The notes: a model not told the origin generated them from the letters alone. Counted from the first letter of the stretch, positions 1 through 13,000 are shown. The stretch is 64,000 nucleotides of DNA from Phlebotomus papatasi (GCF_024763615.1 NC_077223.1:42780627-42844626); one strand, 5' to 3'. Numbers and translations are program-made.

Positions 1-186
1 AGTAAATAAAGAATAAAACATATCCATTAAAAGTTTTCTTATCAAATGCCATCAGAGTGCTTTAAATTCATTTCATTCATTTATTTATTGCAGTCTGAAA
101 ATTTATATTTTGTCCATAAATCAAATTTATTGAAAATTCTTAAAGTATTTGTAATAATATTTTGACCTTTCTTTTTCTGTTTGTTG

Positions 187-230
187 TATAAAAACCTTTG
201 TGGAAGTTAATAATCTATCAGTGTTCAGTT
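187..230 (+). promoter_or_regulatory. Core promoter (TATA + initiator) of the small secreted-peptide gene
   Basis: A TATAAAAA box starts at 187. A TCAGTG initiator follows at 218-223 (A at 220, 33 bases from the first T of the box), and a second TCAGT is at 225-229. This spacing fits an arthropod TATA/Inr promoter and would give a 5' UTR of about 50 bases before the ATG at 271. Confidence 0.6.
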
Positions 231-270
231 GAAGTTACAAAGATACGTTTAAGAGGTTTAAGAGTTTAAG

Positions 271-453
271 ATGAAAATACTTTTGTGTGCATTTGTCCTG
301 TTTCTGGTCCTAAGTGTGACCATTGAAGCCAGAAAATTGTCTAAAAAACAACCACATAAAGGCCGTAACAATTGCGACAGTATAGGAAGTGGAGGACTGC
401 CAGTTCCAGGTTTTACTAAAAATGAAACATTTCGGAAGAATCCCTACAGATAG
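271..453 (+). CDS. Small secreted basic peptide, 60 aa, unrecognised
   Basis: Short intronless reading frame starting at the first ATG after a TATA/initiator pair. Residues 1-20 form a clear signal peptide (Lys-3, a hydrophobic core rich in Leu/Val/Phe, and a likely cut after Ile-Glu-Ala). The mature part would be about 40 residues, strongly basic (Arg/Lys), with a single cysteine, a Gly/Pro stretch in the middle and one Asn-X-Thr glycosylation site near the end. A single cysteine rules out an internal disulfide. AATAAA-type signals occur near 609 and 632. I do not recognise a family; antimicrobial, salivary or neuropeptide-like roles are all open. That it is a real gene is an inference from promoter, signal peptide and poly(A) context. 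The function is unknown. Confidence 0.6.
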   Translation: MKILLCAFVLFLVLSVTIEARKLSKKQPHKGRNNCDSIGSGGLPVPGFTKNETFRKNPYR

Positions 454-1912
454 TGATCACTGAATCTTTTTTAGGACTCGATATAGGCCTCATTACCCAG
501 GTAAAGGATCAATTTTGTTGCCATGCATGTGAATTCCTCAACAATGAAGGTATACTCCCTGAATTCATTACTCCAATTGTTCTGGCTATTTGTGGATGTT
601 ACCATTGAATAAACAATGTAAATGAGAAAAATAATAAAATAATAGTTTTATATTTATGTAAATTCTTAATTTGGAATAGATCATTGTATTTCCATTAAGA
701 TGTCTCTATTTTATTGGCAGGTATTGTGATAAAATTGGTGAAGGAAAATGAAAAATGGTAGGGTAAGTGTACCAAATTCCGGCCAGCTTGCAATTTCGGC
801 CACTATTTTTGTTCCTCAAATTTCCATGAATTCTTAGTTTTTGCATAATCTATCTAGAGATTATACAATGCAAAAAATATCGCTTTGACGAACGATATGA
901 TGTGAAAAAGACGTTGGAAGAATTCCGGAATTGCAAGGAACTATGAAAATGAAGGTGGCCCAAATAGGCCACCGAAGCTATGTCTACATTTTTATTCATT
1001 TAAAAATGTATTAAGAATTATTTTAGAGAAAATGAAGACGATAAACCATCTACAAGGTTTCAAACAACACTCCTTAAAAAGATGTAACAAAAAAAAACTA
1101 TTTACAGTAGGCTCTCGCTCAATCGAGCGAAAAATTTTCAATAAAATGAAAATAAACTAAATTTTCAATAAACTAAATTCAATTTGGTATGATGTTCAAA
1201 AGAAGAAGAAGACTGCAAAAATCAAAATGTTCAAATTTTACTAATTAAAATGGATTTTTGTACATACCAATATTTCGATCATTCAGAATAAGAAACGAAT
1301 AGGCTGAATCACATTGACAATAAAATACTCGGCGTAGCCTCACCGTACAGTGCCCGCTCTCTAATCCGGATTGGCGTAATCCGGACGAGTTATCAATGGT
1401 TACATTTAAAATAATTTTCAGGACATGTATGGACATGTGTGTTCAGCAATGAAAATGAATTATCCTGTGATGTTTTTGTTTAACTCTTTCGCGTCGCACT
1501 TTTATTCAGGAGATGAATTCATGTAAAATTTAGTTTTTCCTAATGCTTTATGATCAAATATAATAGTTCGGAGAGGAAAAAAATTTTCCATTGCGTGAAA
1601 ACTCAGAAAAACCCCGGGTCATATATGACCCTGTTGTCCTCAAGGGAAGTGTACATACCATTTTCAAAATCTATATCACGGGCTTTTTAATAAATTAAGT
1701 ATAATAGCATAGAATTCACTAATTATGTCTTTTTAATCTTCTTTAAAACTTTTATTCTAATTCTACAAAAAAAATGTATTATATTTTCGATATGTTGAAC
1801 AAATTCAAAAAATCCATACAGAGTACGAAACGGACATCTGTCATATTGTCTCCCAATCATCCGGATAACGCATTTTCATTGCAACTTTTACGCAAATTCT
1901 CGATTACTGTAT
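454..1912. other. Intergenic, AT-rich, fragments of dispersed repeats
   Basis: No supported gene. A half-element begins with TACAGTAGGCTCTCGC at about 1103, resembling the ends of the TA-flanked inverted-repeat elements further right. Bases 1308-1345 and 1868-1915 match, in reverse orientation, pieces of 15130-15250 in the msl-2 intron, so a dispersed repeat family is present. A perfect 16-base palindrome, GGGTCATATATGACCC, lies at 1616-1631. Confidence 0.5.
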
Positions 1913-2270
1913 TACAGTAGAGCCTCGCTATAGGCAATATTTGGTTCCAGATTTGACACTTGAGTCGCACTATAGTCCAGGTCATTTTTTAAAATTATCA
2001 ACGACTTTTAGGACTTTTAGTATTGACATTGCTCGACGGCTTCTACTTTCTTTACGATTGTGGTACTTGCCCTCGTTCTCTTCATTATGGATCACAATTA
2101 TCTCAACTACTCAATAAAGTTTGCCAAAAATATTAAAATAATTATGACAACATTGCAAACATAACCTAAATAAAAAAAAAACATAACCTAACTTAAAATC
2201 AGTGTTTTGAAATCAACGGTCGATAAATTGTGGGCTATAGGACAATGACCTATAGCGGGGTTTTACTGTA
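1913..2270. mobile_element. TA-flanked miniature inverted-repeat element, copy 1
   Basis: Begins TA-CAGTAGAGCCTCGCTATAG and ends with an imperfect inverted version, CTATAGCGGGGTTTTACTG-TA. The interior matches the element at 54198-54530 over most of its length, including CGACGGCTTC and the stretch around CATTATGGATCACAATTAT. The TA flanks and CAGT- ends fit non-autonomous pogo/Tigger-like (Tc1/mariner superfamily) elements. The superfamily call is inferred from the ends; no transposase is present. Confidence 0.7.
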
Positions 2271-2483
2271 GTGTTATTTTTCAAGCTGTGTATGGAAAAA
2301 ATTTTCACTGGCTTCACCGACAAAGTGAAACACATAACCTCAAAGTGATCGTTTCCGATCAGCTATCGTAAGTCACAGTCACAGAATCTCTTTTGCTATC
2401 CTTTTAGTGAAGCGTTCACCAATTTTGACAGGTGATCACTTCACAGTGTTACAGAATTCCCCCTCTGATTGATTGAAAACATT

Positions 2484-2806
2484 TACAGTAGAGTCTCTTA
2501 AATCTGAATCTCTCAAATTCGAACGACGTTTGGATTCAAAATGTCAATTGTGGGATGTTAAAAAATTTGTATTCCTGGATGATTGAAAATCATATTTATT
2601 TATGTACTTCTTCCTGAATGTTTACATACATTATGATCGTGTAAAATAAAAGGAAGTACCTATATGTTACCACTAAAACTTGTGAGAAAGTACGGGAATT
2701 TAATTCAAAGTACAATTTAATCTCACATAAATTTCGTTGGTTTTGAAAAAATCGTTCGAATTTGGGAGGTGAGAAATGTCAAAAATTCCCCCTGAGCGTT
2801 CGAATT
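2484..2806. repeat. Degenerate inverted-repeat fragment with TACAGTAGAGTCTC end
   Basis: Left end reads TACAGTAGAGTCTC. Inside it, CTCAAATTCGAACG (about 2510) is inverted near 2754 as CGTTCGAATTTGGGAG. The right end abuts the long fold-back element at 2807. Probably a decayed relative of the CAGTAGAG family; boundaries are uncertain. Confidence 0.4.
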
Positions 2807-3302
2807 TACAGTAGACTCTCTCTCAATCGGGAATATGGGGCAAAATGTCATCCGGTTTAGCGATAGAATTGAGCGTCAAAGCCTTTGTAAATTCCACAAA
2901 AAGCGCTCAATTATAAAGAATCACGATAAAATAGGAAAAACTACAGCGAATTTGAGCGAATTAGCTTCATAATTAAACGTGAAAATTGTCAACAAAATTT
3001 GGCGCCCGATTGAAAAAGAGCCGATTGAGTGAGAGTCTACTGTAGAAGACTCTAGTCTACTGTATACAGTAGACTCTCACTCAATCGGCTCTTTTTCAAT
3101 CGGGCGCCAAATTTTGTTGACAATTTTCACGTTTAATTATGAAGCTAATTCGCTCAAATTCGCTGTAGTTCTTCCTATTTTATCGTGATTCTTTATAATT
3201 GAGCGCTTTTTGTGGAATTTACAAAGGCTTTGACGCTCAATTCTATCGCTAAACCGGATGACATTTTGCCCCATATTCCCGATTGAGAGAGAGTCTACTG
3301 TA
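2807..3302. repeat. Near-perfect fold-back element, two 238-bp arms
   Basis: Bases 2807-3044 are the reverse complement of 3065-3302, separated by a 20-base spacer. I see one mismatch (GGAAAAACT at about 2935 against GGAAGAACT in the other arm). Each arm itself starts and ends with TACAGTAGACTCTC/GAGAGTCTACTGTA, so each arm looks like a complete TA-flanked miniature element. The structure is two copies in head-to-head orientation. If transcribed it would form a long, almost perfect hairpin. The 68-aa open frame here is a by-product of the palindrome. Confidence 0.85.
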
Positions 3303-4030
3303 TTTATTGTTTTTTTCTTGTAAAAAAAGTATTTTAAATCCAAAGGTTTAATTAAAAGTGAATTATCGAGTTAGTGCATGCTGACTTATTTCAGTATTAT
3401 AATTATTTTATAAATTTTCTTTAATATTTTTTGATAATTTTTTTTATATTATGTTTCTGAATGAAACAGTGAATAATTCTATGGATTTAGAAGATGTAAA
3501 AAAGACTTTCATCAGTTCAAAATAAGCGTTTAAGTAGCACTCTTCGGAAAACGATCCGGTTACCCTACCTTACTATATACCAATTTTACTAATTTACTTA
3601 CCTAGAGACCCAAGAGTAGGATATTTCTTCCTTCAATGATTACCTCCCTGGGAGCCGGATGCATACTAAAAAATTTGAATTTAAATTTATAGTACCTACG
3701 AATACCGTTTGGCGCTGTAGTCGCTGCGCTGCTTCCCCTCCACTCTGACATGTGTCTATTTATTTACATAAAAAATAGCTGTTGTTTGAGGTGCTTTTTG
3801 TGATTTTTCGAGGGTTTTCTCGCAATTTTCCACTGTAAAAGTGTATTTTCCGTGGCATAGCAATGCATTCCACTGGACTGCAGTGTGAGATTGTGCAAAA
3901 AAGTATAGAAAATGCGTAAAAGCGTGTTTGTTTGTTTTGGCTGAGTCCCGGACAATTTGTCAGTTTTTTTTTTTTGGAGGGTATCCGGCTCTTTTCCAGC
4001 GGGCTGTTTGTGGTGTGATAAATTCCAAGT
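3303..4030. other. Intergenic region and probable msl-2 5' UTR
   Basis: No convincing coding frame. The region from about 3700 to 4030 probably holds the msl-2 promoter and 5' UTR. A run of 12 T at 3964-3975 lies 55 bases before the ATG (see findings). No TATA box is obvious, so the start site is not placed. Confidence 0.4.
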
Positions 4031-7000
4031 ATGAATCCCACAAGTCTATATGTATCTGTGTCGCGTCTTGTCTTTCAAACGGACGCATTGGAGCAGAATT
4101 GGGGAGACCTTTTTAGGCTCATTCCCTATCTACGTCAATCTCTATCATGCTGCGTCTGCGGCAATCTCCTGATGGAACCCTATTCCCCTGACTCTCCATG
4201 CCAGCACCATGAGTGTAAGATGTGCATTGGCGGAAGGAAGAATCTAAAGCCATCTTGTACCTGGTGCAGGGAGTATCAGAAGTATGAGGAAAATGTTCAG
4301 TTGAGGATCCTGCTGCAGTGCTACAAAAGCCTGTGTGAGCATATCAAATCCTCGGGAATCTATCAGAATATGCAGAAGCAGCTTCAGGCAGCATCAATGG
4401 TTAATGGAAATAGTGCTGGTACCAGTTTAATTGACATCATTGAGGAAGGTGTGCGGTTTCAGGACAATTTCAAGAGTACAGCTGGACTAACCAAATCCGC
4501 CTATTCAATCCTGCCCTGTCTCTATACTTCCATCCCAGCCCCATCGACCATTCGGGAGACAAGTAAAGTGGTCGAAAGAGTCAGTGTTTGTCCCTCGACT
4601 GTCACTACGGCACCCTCAATGCCCAGTACTCGGCCCCAAATCCCAACTCCTCCCGTACAGCCAGCCATCAAGACAGTGTCAAATGGCTCAGCCATGTACT
4701 CGGTCTTGTATGCGGGAAATGGCAACAAGATAACCATCAAGCGTAAGACAGCTGAACCGGCACCCGCTCCACCGCCTCCTCCACCAGATCCCCAACAGAT
4801 CCTCCCGCCTAAGGCCACCCTGCCGTGCTTCAAGAAGCCTCTACAGGTTAGTTTTCAAGAATACCTCCCTCCAATACTAGGTCAATCCGAAGGGCAACTT
4901 TGCAATAAACTTATCAAAATGTCCCAGGCTACGACAAAGGCAGCTGCCGCCGCGGCTAAAGCAGCCGCAAAGCGCAAGGGCTGCCGGTGTGGAAATGCAA
5001 CAGCCACGCCGGGAAAGCTGACTTGCTGTGGACAACGGTGTCCGTGCTATGTAGAGTCCAAAGCATGCCTGGACTGCAAATGTCGCGGTTGCCGGAATCC
5101 TCACAGGCCGGATGGCTTCAAAGTGCGCCCGAGGATCCCAGAACTGGAAAATCTCGAGCTGAGTCTAGATGCAGCAACATCAATGCCTGACTTCAGTGGC
5201 CAGTCTACGGAAACTTTTCACACGATCGATCAGGAATGCACCATTGACCACAATCCACCCAGTCCAGTTGTCTTCACATCCACCAGCATCCAAGGGAACA
5301 TTCAAGGTAGGAAAAATTATTTTAAATTCGTTAAATATTTAAAAAATTTGATTTTCGTAAAAAAATGAAAATCGGTGATAAGCTCAGATAAGCTTATGCC
5401 GGCTTCAGACTGGGGGTTTAGCCCAGTTCCCAAAGATCTCAAAAATCTAAATAACAAGCCATTTTATTGATTTTTCAAAATCTAATAGAATATTTGTCAT
5501 TAATATTCAATCCTAAACAACAATTTCCTAAAAAATCTTGCCAAATAAGTGAAATGTATGAGACAAAGATGGGTCCAATGTACCATCCATTGGAGAATAC
5601 CCACAAAGAGGTGGCAAAGTCCATCAGGACTATGAAGTAGCGGTCCTGATGTTAGGATCAGAATTGTATATAAACCCAGGAAGAAATAAACGTTCAGTTC
5701 AGTTCACCCCAAACCAACCAGCTATTACTTCCACTCGGATGCCACATTTTGGCGACGAGAATAAAAGTCTAAAAAGTGTAAAATTTGAAGAAAAAGTTCG
5801 TGAGTGAATCTCGTGCGTGATGGCAAATTCCGCGACAGAGACTGCGTCAGCTGCATCGGGCTTCAACAAACCTCTGGTGGGGCAAATCGAAGAATTTTCC
5901 GCAGATGGTGATTTCAACGTGTATTGTGAGAGGATTGAGAACTTGTTCTATATGAACTCAGTCTCAGAAGATCGCATGAAATGCGCGATTTTCCTAAGCT
6001 TTGTGGGAGCGGAGACCTACAAGACTCTCAAGGCTGCAATATATCCAGAGGCTGTGAGATCCAAGACATACACGGAGATCATTGAGGTGCTAAAGGGAAA
6101 ATTTGCGCCAAAAAGAAGCATCATTGGCGAGCGGTTTGTTTTCTACAAGCGTGACCAACTGGAGGGAGAAACGATCTCAGAGTTCGTGATGGCTCTGCAG
6201 ACCCTGGCAGAGACTTGTGATTTTGGGGAGTTCCTTCTCTGGGCGCTTCGTGATAGGCTTGTGATGGGCTTATCAAATGAACGCATCAAGGAAAAGCTCA
6301 TTTCTCTGGATAAAGGGTTCGATGAATCTCTAAAAAGTGCTTTAGCCGCAGAGCTTACCAGCTCTAGTGTTGGGCTCATGAAAACCACAAAGGTGAACTT
6401 TGTTGGTAGAAAAAGGCACAGGGATCGATCAGCTGGGCGTTCTTCTGGGAGAGATTCCGGCGGGAGAAAGAGGCGTCGATCAGCTGGTCAAAGTCAAAGG
6501 CAGGAGTCCAGTTCCAGAAGTGGGTCAATGTCACGAGAGAAAAAGAGGGAAGTACAATGCTATCATTGCCAAAAATGGGGAAACCATTATGCATATAATT
6601 GCCCTCAAAAGAAGTCCCGTTCGAGAGTGAACCACACTGACCGCACTGACCAGTCGAGTGATAGCGAGCGTGAGGATAACATCTCCTCAATGTTTCTCAA
6701 TAGCGTGGTCGTGAAAGTGGACCCGGAGAGAAACCCGCGAATTGGGAGTGAGCGGAGTATCAGTGTTCGTGATGGTGGCAGTGGCAATGGGAAGAAAAGT
6801 GCAAAGAGCCAGGAAGGTGATCTTCCAGATGGCCGCACTAAAAAGTGCAGTGCAGTGAATGGCTGTGAAAGTCAACGTGTGGTGGTGCGCAGCGTCTTCT
6901 CCAGCTCAGAAAAGGAGCTACGTGAAGTGGAGAAACTCCTGGATGAGGATATGCCGGAGGAAGCCATCCTTAATTGTGATTTGGAGGAGGAAGAGCGTCT

Positions 7001-10000
7001 GCTGGGGGAAATAAATTCTGTGAGTAGTACCATAAATGTCTCAGTTGAGAAACCCCCTAAAGCTCAATTTTTAACCACCGTTGCTTGTGATACAGAGATA
7101 AAATATGAGATTGATTCGGGTGCTTGTGTCTCTTGTATTCATGAAGATTTGTACAAAAAATATTTCCATAATTGCCCACTGCAAAATTGTGAGTTGAATC
7201 TCAATGTTGTGACGGGAAACAGATTAAGTGTGTTAGGGCTAATAAAAATTGCTTTTGTTTCGGTGATCGATGGTAAGAGAAGGCACTATCAAAATATGCC
7301 ATTGGTGGTGTTCCGAAGTCCCAGAGCATTTATTCCTCTTTGTGGGAGAAACTGGATTGATCAGATGTTTCCCCACTGGCGTGATGCGTTTATGAATAAA
7401 TGTGGGATTAATCAAGTCTTTCGTGAAGATGCGATCATAAAGCAATTTTCGAGTGTTTTTAAGCCTAGTGAGACAGAGGTAATTAAAGGGCATAAAGCCT
7501 CAATCGTGATGAAAGATAATGCCATCCCTGTTTTTCACAAACCTTACTCTGTTCCCTATGGTACACGCGACAAAGTAGCAGCTGAGTTGGACCGTTTGAA
7601 GGATGTGGGGATAATAAAGTCGGTAGATTACGCGGACTGGGCGAGTCCGATAGTCGTTGTGCCCAAGAAAAATGGTGATATTCGTTTATGCGTTGATTGT
7701 TCCGTGACGATCAATAAATCAGTGGAATTAGCCCACTATCCTCTACCTACCCTGCAAGAGATTTTCAATAAGTTGACGAAAGCGAAATATTTTTGCGTCT
7801 TGGACTTAACGGGTGCGTATCAGCAATTAGAGGTGATCCCGGAATGTCAGAAATTTTTAACAATAAACACGCACTTGGGACTTTTCCAGTTCACACGACT
7901 AATTTTTGGGTTAAATTCTTCACCGGCAATTTTCCAAAAGACAATTGATAGTATCCTTCACGGATTGCCAATGACAGCCGCGTACATTGATGATATTATC
8001 GTTGGCGGTAGCACGTTAGAAGAATGTCACGATAACTTGATAAAAGTGCTCCAGCGATTGGAATCTTACAATGTCAAGGTTAACCGTAAAAAATGTGTTT
8101 TTTATAAGGAAGAAGTGGAATTTTTAGGCCATATATTGAGTGGTGAAGGTGTGAAACCTATTCCACAAAAGCTCGAGGAGATTAGGAAGGCAAGCCGTCC
8201 AGTAGATGTGACGTCACTCAAGGCTTACCTGGGGTTGTTGTCTTATTATGGAAAATTCATTAGGAATTTGTCCATGAAACTTGCTCCTCTATATACCTTG
8301 TTGAAATCTGGTGAACAGTTTAAATGGAATGAGGAACTGGAGAGGGTGTTTCAAGACAGCAAAAATTGGCTCAAAGAAGATGATTTGTTAACCCACTACA
8401 ATCCTGACTTGCCGTTAATTATTTCCGTAGATGCGAGTGGGCAGGGCGTAGGCGCGGTATTAAGCCACATTGTTGATGGTGTGAAAAGCCAATTTTAATG
8501 GTCTCATCTACCCTTTCTCCTAGCGAGAAAAATTATTCAATTGTTGAGCGTGAAGCTTTGGCCTTGGTTTTCGCGGTGAAAAAGTTCCACTTATACATTT
8601 ATGGCCGAAAAGTTACGGTATTTACGGATCATCAATGTCTTCGCGAATTGTTTGGCGGTGATCGTAAACAATCGGCAGTTGCTGCGGCTAGAATTCAACG
8701 ATGGGCTGTGTTTTTGGGAATGTATGATCTTGACATTAAGTACAAGAAGGGAATTCTTAACGGTAATGCCGATTTTTTGTCGAGATTCCCATCGAGTGAA
8801 TCGACTGGAGTAAATCATTTGCTAGTGAGTTTTGTAGACACAGCAGGAGAAATCGCGCTTGATGAAAAGCAGATTCGTGATGAATCACTACGCGATCCTG
8901 TGTTGATAAAACTTCGTGACTATGTTATCAATGGCTTCCCACCACAGCACATTTTAAATAAAGACGAGGCATTATTGCCATTTATCAGATTTAGACATGG
9001 ATTTTCTGTGAATGAAAATATAATTTATCTTGGACAAAGGATTGTTGTGCCTAAAAATTTGCAAGATAGGGTTTTAAAGCTCATCCATGAGGGCCATGAT
9101 GGTATCGTGAGAATGAAGGCGATTGCGCGAGGCTGTGTTTGGTGGCCAGGATTGGAGGGTCAGATTGAGCAGGTTACTCGCGTGTGTGAAACATGCCAGG
9201 TTATTGCGCCAAAACCTCGTAACGTGACGTTGTCGAAGTGGTCTGATACTAAGTATCCTTACGAGAGAGTCCACATTGATTTTTTCCACTTGGAAGGGAA
9301 AAATTTCCTCATAATCGTAGATGACTTTACTAAGTTAATAGACGTTAAATACATGAAAAAGACTGATGTATCGTCAACGATTGAGGCTCTACAAAGCAAT
9401 TTTGCTATATATGGACTTCCTTATAAATTAGTATCTGACAATGGCAGTCCTTTCCAGTCTGGGGAATTTGCAAAGTTTTGTTCTGCGAATAGAATTTTGC
9501 ACGAGACATCTCCACCTTACCATCCTCAATCAAATGGAGCAGCAGAACGAGCGGTGCAAACCGTTAAAAAAGCATTTAAAAAATACCTTCATGATGGCAG
9601 CAAAAAATTCAAGACTTTGAGTTCAAGAATATCCTTTTTTCTGTTCAGGCACAATAATACGCCATCCACGGTGACCGGGGTGGAGCCAAATAATTTGGCA
9701 CTAAACTTCCGCCCGAGAACATTGATGACAATGCTTAACAGAGGGGGAGAAGATGCAGAGCAAAAGAAGCAGTGCAAGCCGAAAATTAAGAGGCCCGTGA
9801 AGGAGTCCTCAAGAGGATCTGTGAAAGATTCTAGAGACAGGCGAGAAGTCAAGGAGTCTAAAGGAAAGCAAGAACATAATGGAAGTCTGGAGGAAGGTCA
9901 AGAAGTTCTATACTTCCATACTCTTGGACAGCAATGGGCGCGAGCGAAGGTGAAGAAACGGCTCAGCAAGACAGTCTATCAGATAGACATCCGTGGAACT

Positions 10001-13000
10001 CTTAAGAAGGTTCATCGGGACCAAATAAAACCCTTTATAAAACGAGTAAGGTTCCTGGATGGTCTTCCACCGCAGCCCCAAGCTCACCATGAGACACCTG
10101 TGTCAGACAATCAGGATGACTTTCACACACCGCCTTTGACAACAAGAACACCTGTACAACGCAGAAGAAGACGGCGAATAGCAGATGATGTTTCAACTCC
10201 CACCTTAAGGCGATCCAAACGCATACAGAAGAAATTATCATTTGATATATAGATTTTATTATTTTTGAAGTAGTTGCATGATTTTGAATTGTAAGTCTTA
10301 GCTAAAAGGGGGGAAATGAAATGTATGAGACAAAGATGGGTCCAATGTACCATCCATTGGAGAATACCCACAAAGAGGTGGCAAAGTCCATCAGGACTAT
10401 GAAGTAGCGGTCCTGATGTTAGGATCAGAATTGTATATAAACCCAGGAAGAAATAAACGTTCAGTTCAGTTCACCCCAAACCAACCAGCTATTACTTCCA
10501 CTCGGATGCCACAATAAGGAATTAGAGGACTTAAGCCAGATGGCTAAGCCTTAGGTTTGAAGCCCGTATTATGGTATCTGAGATCCTTTACAGGCACCTC
10601 AGATTGCTTGGAACTCGAAATTCGTGCAAATTCGGCTGTGAGTTGAATTTTGGGAATAAAGCTCCGGCACACTTTTAGATCGGTAAAATTTCATGAGATC
10701 AAAATTTGTGTCCCTTTCTTTCTCAAAAGATTTGCATATGTCTATCTCATTCTTTCGCACTTTAAAATCGATTGAGCTAAATCGATTTTATTGTGATGTT
10801 CAAAAGAAGAAGAAGAGTGCGAAAGAAAGAGACAGATATATGCAAAGCGCGTGAGAAAGAGATTCGAATTTCGACTTCATGAAATTTTCCTGATCAAAAA
10901 GGTGATCTCGACGGGAGAAATGAAAAATATCGCCTCTACACGAGGATTTACTCCCAAAATTTAATTCAGAATTGAATTTTCACGCATTTGCAGGTCGCTT
11001 GTAAAGAATCACAGCTATTGTAAGCTTATTCTAGGTTTCCATTTCAAATATTTTGAATACAGAAAAAATAGTTCGGAAATTTTGACATAATAAAGGTCGG
11101 GGTGTACTGTACATTGCATTGAGATGAATTGGTGTCGATACGACCGATGTATCGTTAGATAGACCTCAATCCTCAATCTCAGGTACAACATAATTGAAAT
11201 TTCATAGAATTATGATATTTATAAACAAACACCGAAAATAAAATCTTCTGAAGTTATTTTCGAATATACCTCCGATCGAGTAAGAATCGGGACATTAGTT
11301 CGCCCCGTTCGCCCCCTTTGTTGGAAAGGTCTCGTCTCGACCTCAGCTAGAACATACTAAAATTTAGTCAAAATCGAAAAATCGAATCGTTAAATATTCG
11401 ACATCGAATATTCGAAAAACGACCTTTCGATTTTAGTGCCCCTAGTGGCAGTCATATGAAATCGATGTGTGCTAAGGAGTTTTAGCATTTTATGAAACTT
11501 TTCCAAATTACCATTCAGAATCAAAATTTTGACAATTGCAAACAGGGTTATGTCGCCGGGATCGCATGACTCCATATAGAAACTTTTTTATTGGATGTGA
11601 TTTAACAACACTTTTGAAAATGAGAGCTGTACTGTTCCTGTTATTTATTTCTGGATGTCCCGAGTACCTGTCGAGTCTTCTAGTTAGGGGGGGGGGGTGT
11701 CAGCCAGGGTTCGGGGACTATTGGTGCTTAATAAGCGAACAGTGACTGTCTTTACAGGACTCTGTTCGTTAAAGGCGTCACTGGTTTTAATAGTGTCCCG
11801 AATGACGATAGACGCTCTTCTGCTGCTTCCATTAGATTTTTTTTCAAAACGAAGCCTGAGAAGCTTAGGTATTTTTCTTTACTTTTTTCTTATTATTCAT
11901 GCTTAAATTTAAACTCCTGAATTTGTTAACTTCTTTTTTTTATTTTCATTTTTTTTTCTCTTTTTCTTTCACAATTGTAAAAGGGATGTTCCTAATTTTG
12001 TGAATAAATATATAATAATAATAATTATTATTATTATATCTAAGTAGACCATAAAGTCTATCTATGGACAATGTTTTAAGTGTCAAACGATTTTAGCATT
12101 GAATATTTTAAATTTCCACTTGTTACATTTTGCCCCAGGTTCCCCTAAATAACATAAAATTGATCCGAAAACACTTTAAACCACCCCCTTAACACTTTCA
12201 TATCTCATAGAGCACTGAGGGCTTAGGGCCTGCCTTACACTGAATTTCAAAGTCAAAGAAGCCTATTTTATTTTTAATTACAAAAAGTTAGACAATTAGT
12301 AGACTACAAAAAGTTCAGAAGCGAATCGGAAGTATTTTTGAAGATACAGGGACGAAAGCAAAAGAGAGCAAAGGAGATTTCCAAGCACTTCGTTCAAGTC
12401 TGTTTGAGCCATGACTCTACTTGGACCTAGTCCCTAAGGGCCCAAATAGACCCAGGCTGATCCTCGAGAATATTTAGCCTGTAAAATTTTGCAGTAAAGA
12501 TTTTTCTTAAATTGTCTTACACTGCGGGCTTAAGATCATCGATTAGAGATACTTTGCACAAATTTTCTTCACCTAATCCATTACTGTCCAATTTTATAAG
12601 CTAAATATTCTGGAGGATCAGCCTGAGTCTATTAGGGCTCTAACCCCACGATATTTCATAACATCTAAATATCCCTTTACTATTTTACTGCTCGAACTCT
12701 ACAGATAGAGCAGTAATCCCTCGATTTTTAGTTACAATATTTGACTTCTTTACCGTCTAAATGAGTTATGTTTTGGTAGAATTTTGGAAATCTGAACTTT
12801 AGAGTTTTTGACATCATGCTACCATCTGTGTGCGTCTGTCAGTCCGGCCCTTACCACGCAAAGAGCCCAAACGGTTAGAGATAGCGACTTGAGATTTTCC
12901 AAGGAACCACTCCATAAGTCGCCCTGTGACCATTAATATGCCCTCATTTTCCTCCATCCCTTTCCGCGTCATGCGATTTTTTTTCATTTTTAGATATGTT

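Larger units (their letters stand above)
5550..10513 (+). mobile_element. Full-length Ty3/gypsy LTR retrotransposon in the msl-2 intron
   Basis: LTRs at 5550-5746 and 10317-10513 (197 bp each, TG...CA ends) look identical base for base. The element is flanked by a 5-bp ATAAG duplication. The primer-binding site at 5750-5762 (TGGCGACGAGAAT) matches, with one mismatch, the 3' end of tRNA-Ser(GCT) as I remember it. The polypurine tract is at 10304-10316. Coding order is gag, protease, RT, RNase H, integrase, so Ty3/gypsy (Metaviridae); no envelope frame is seen. It lies in the same orientation as msl-2. Identical LTRs mean a very recent insertion, yet pol is frameshifted within RNase H at about 8490. 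Confidence 0.95.

Noticed and set aside
1616..1631. 16-base palindrome as an operator-like site
   Set aside because: A single occurrence in repeat-rich intergenic DNA, with no gene or promoter to link it to.
3137..3343. 68-aa minus-strand frame
   Set aside because: Lies inside the long fold-back element; it is palindrome-derived with no coding features.
8490..8500. Programmed ribosomal frameshift between two pol frames
   Set aside because: The break falls inside RNase H, not between gag and pol, and no slippery heptamer with downstream structure is evident; a mutation is simpler.
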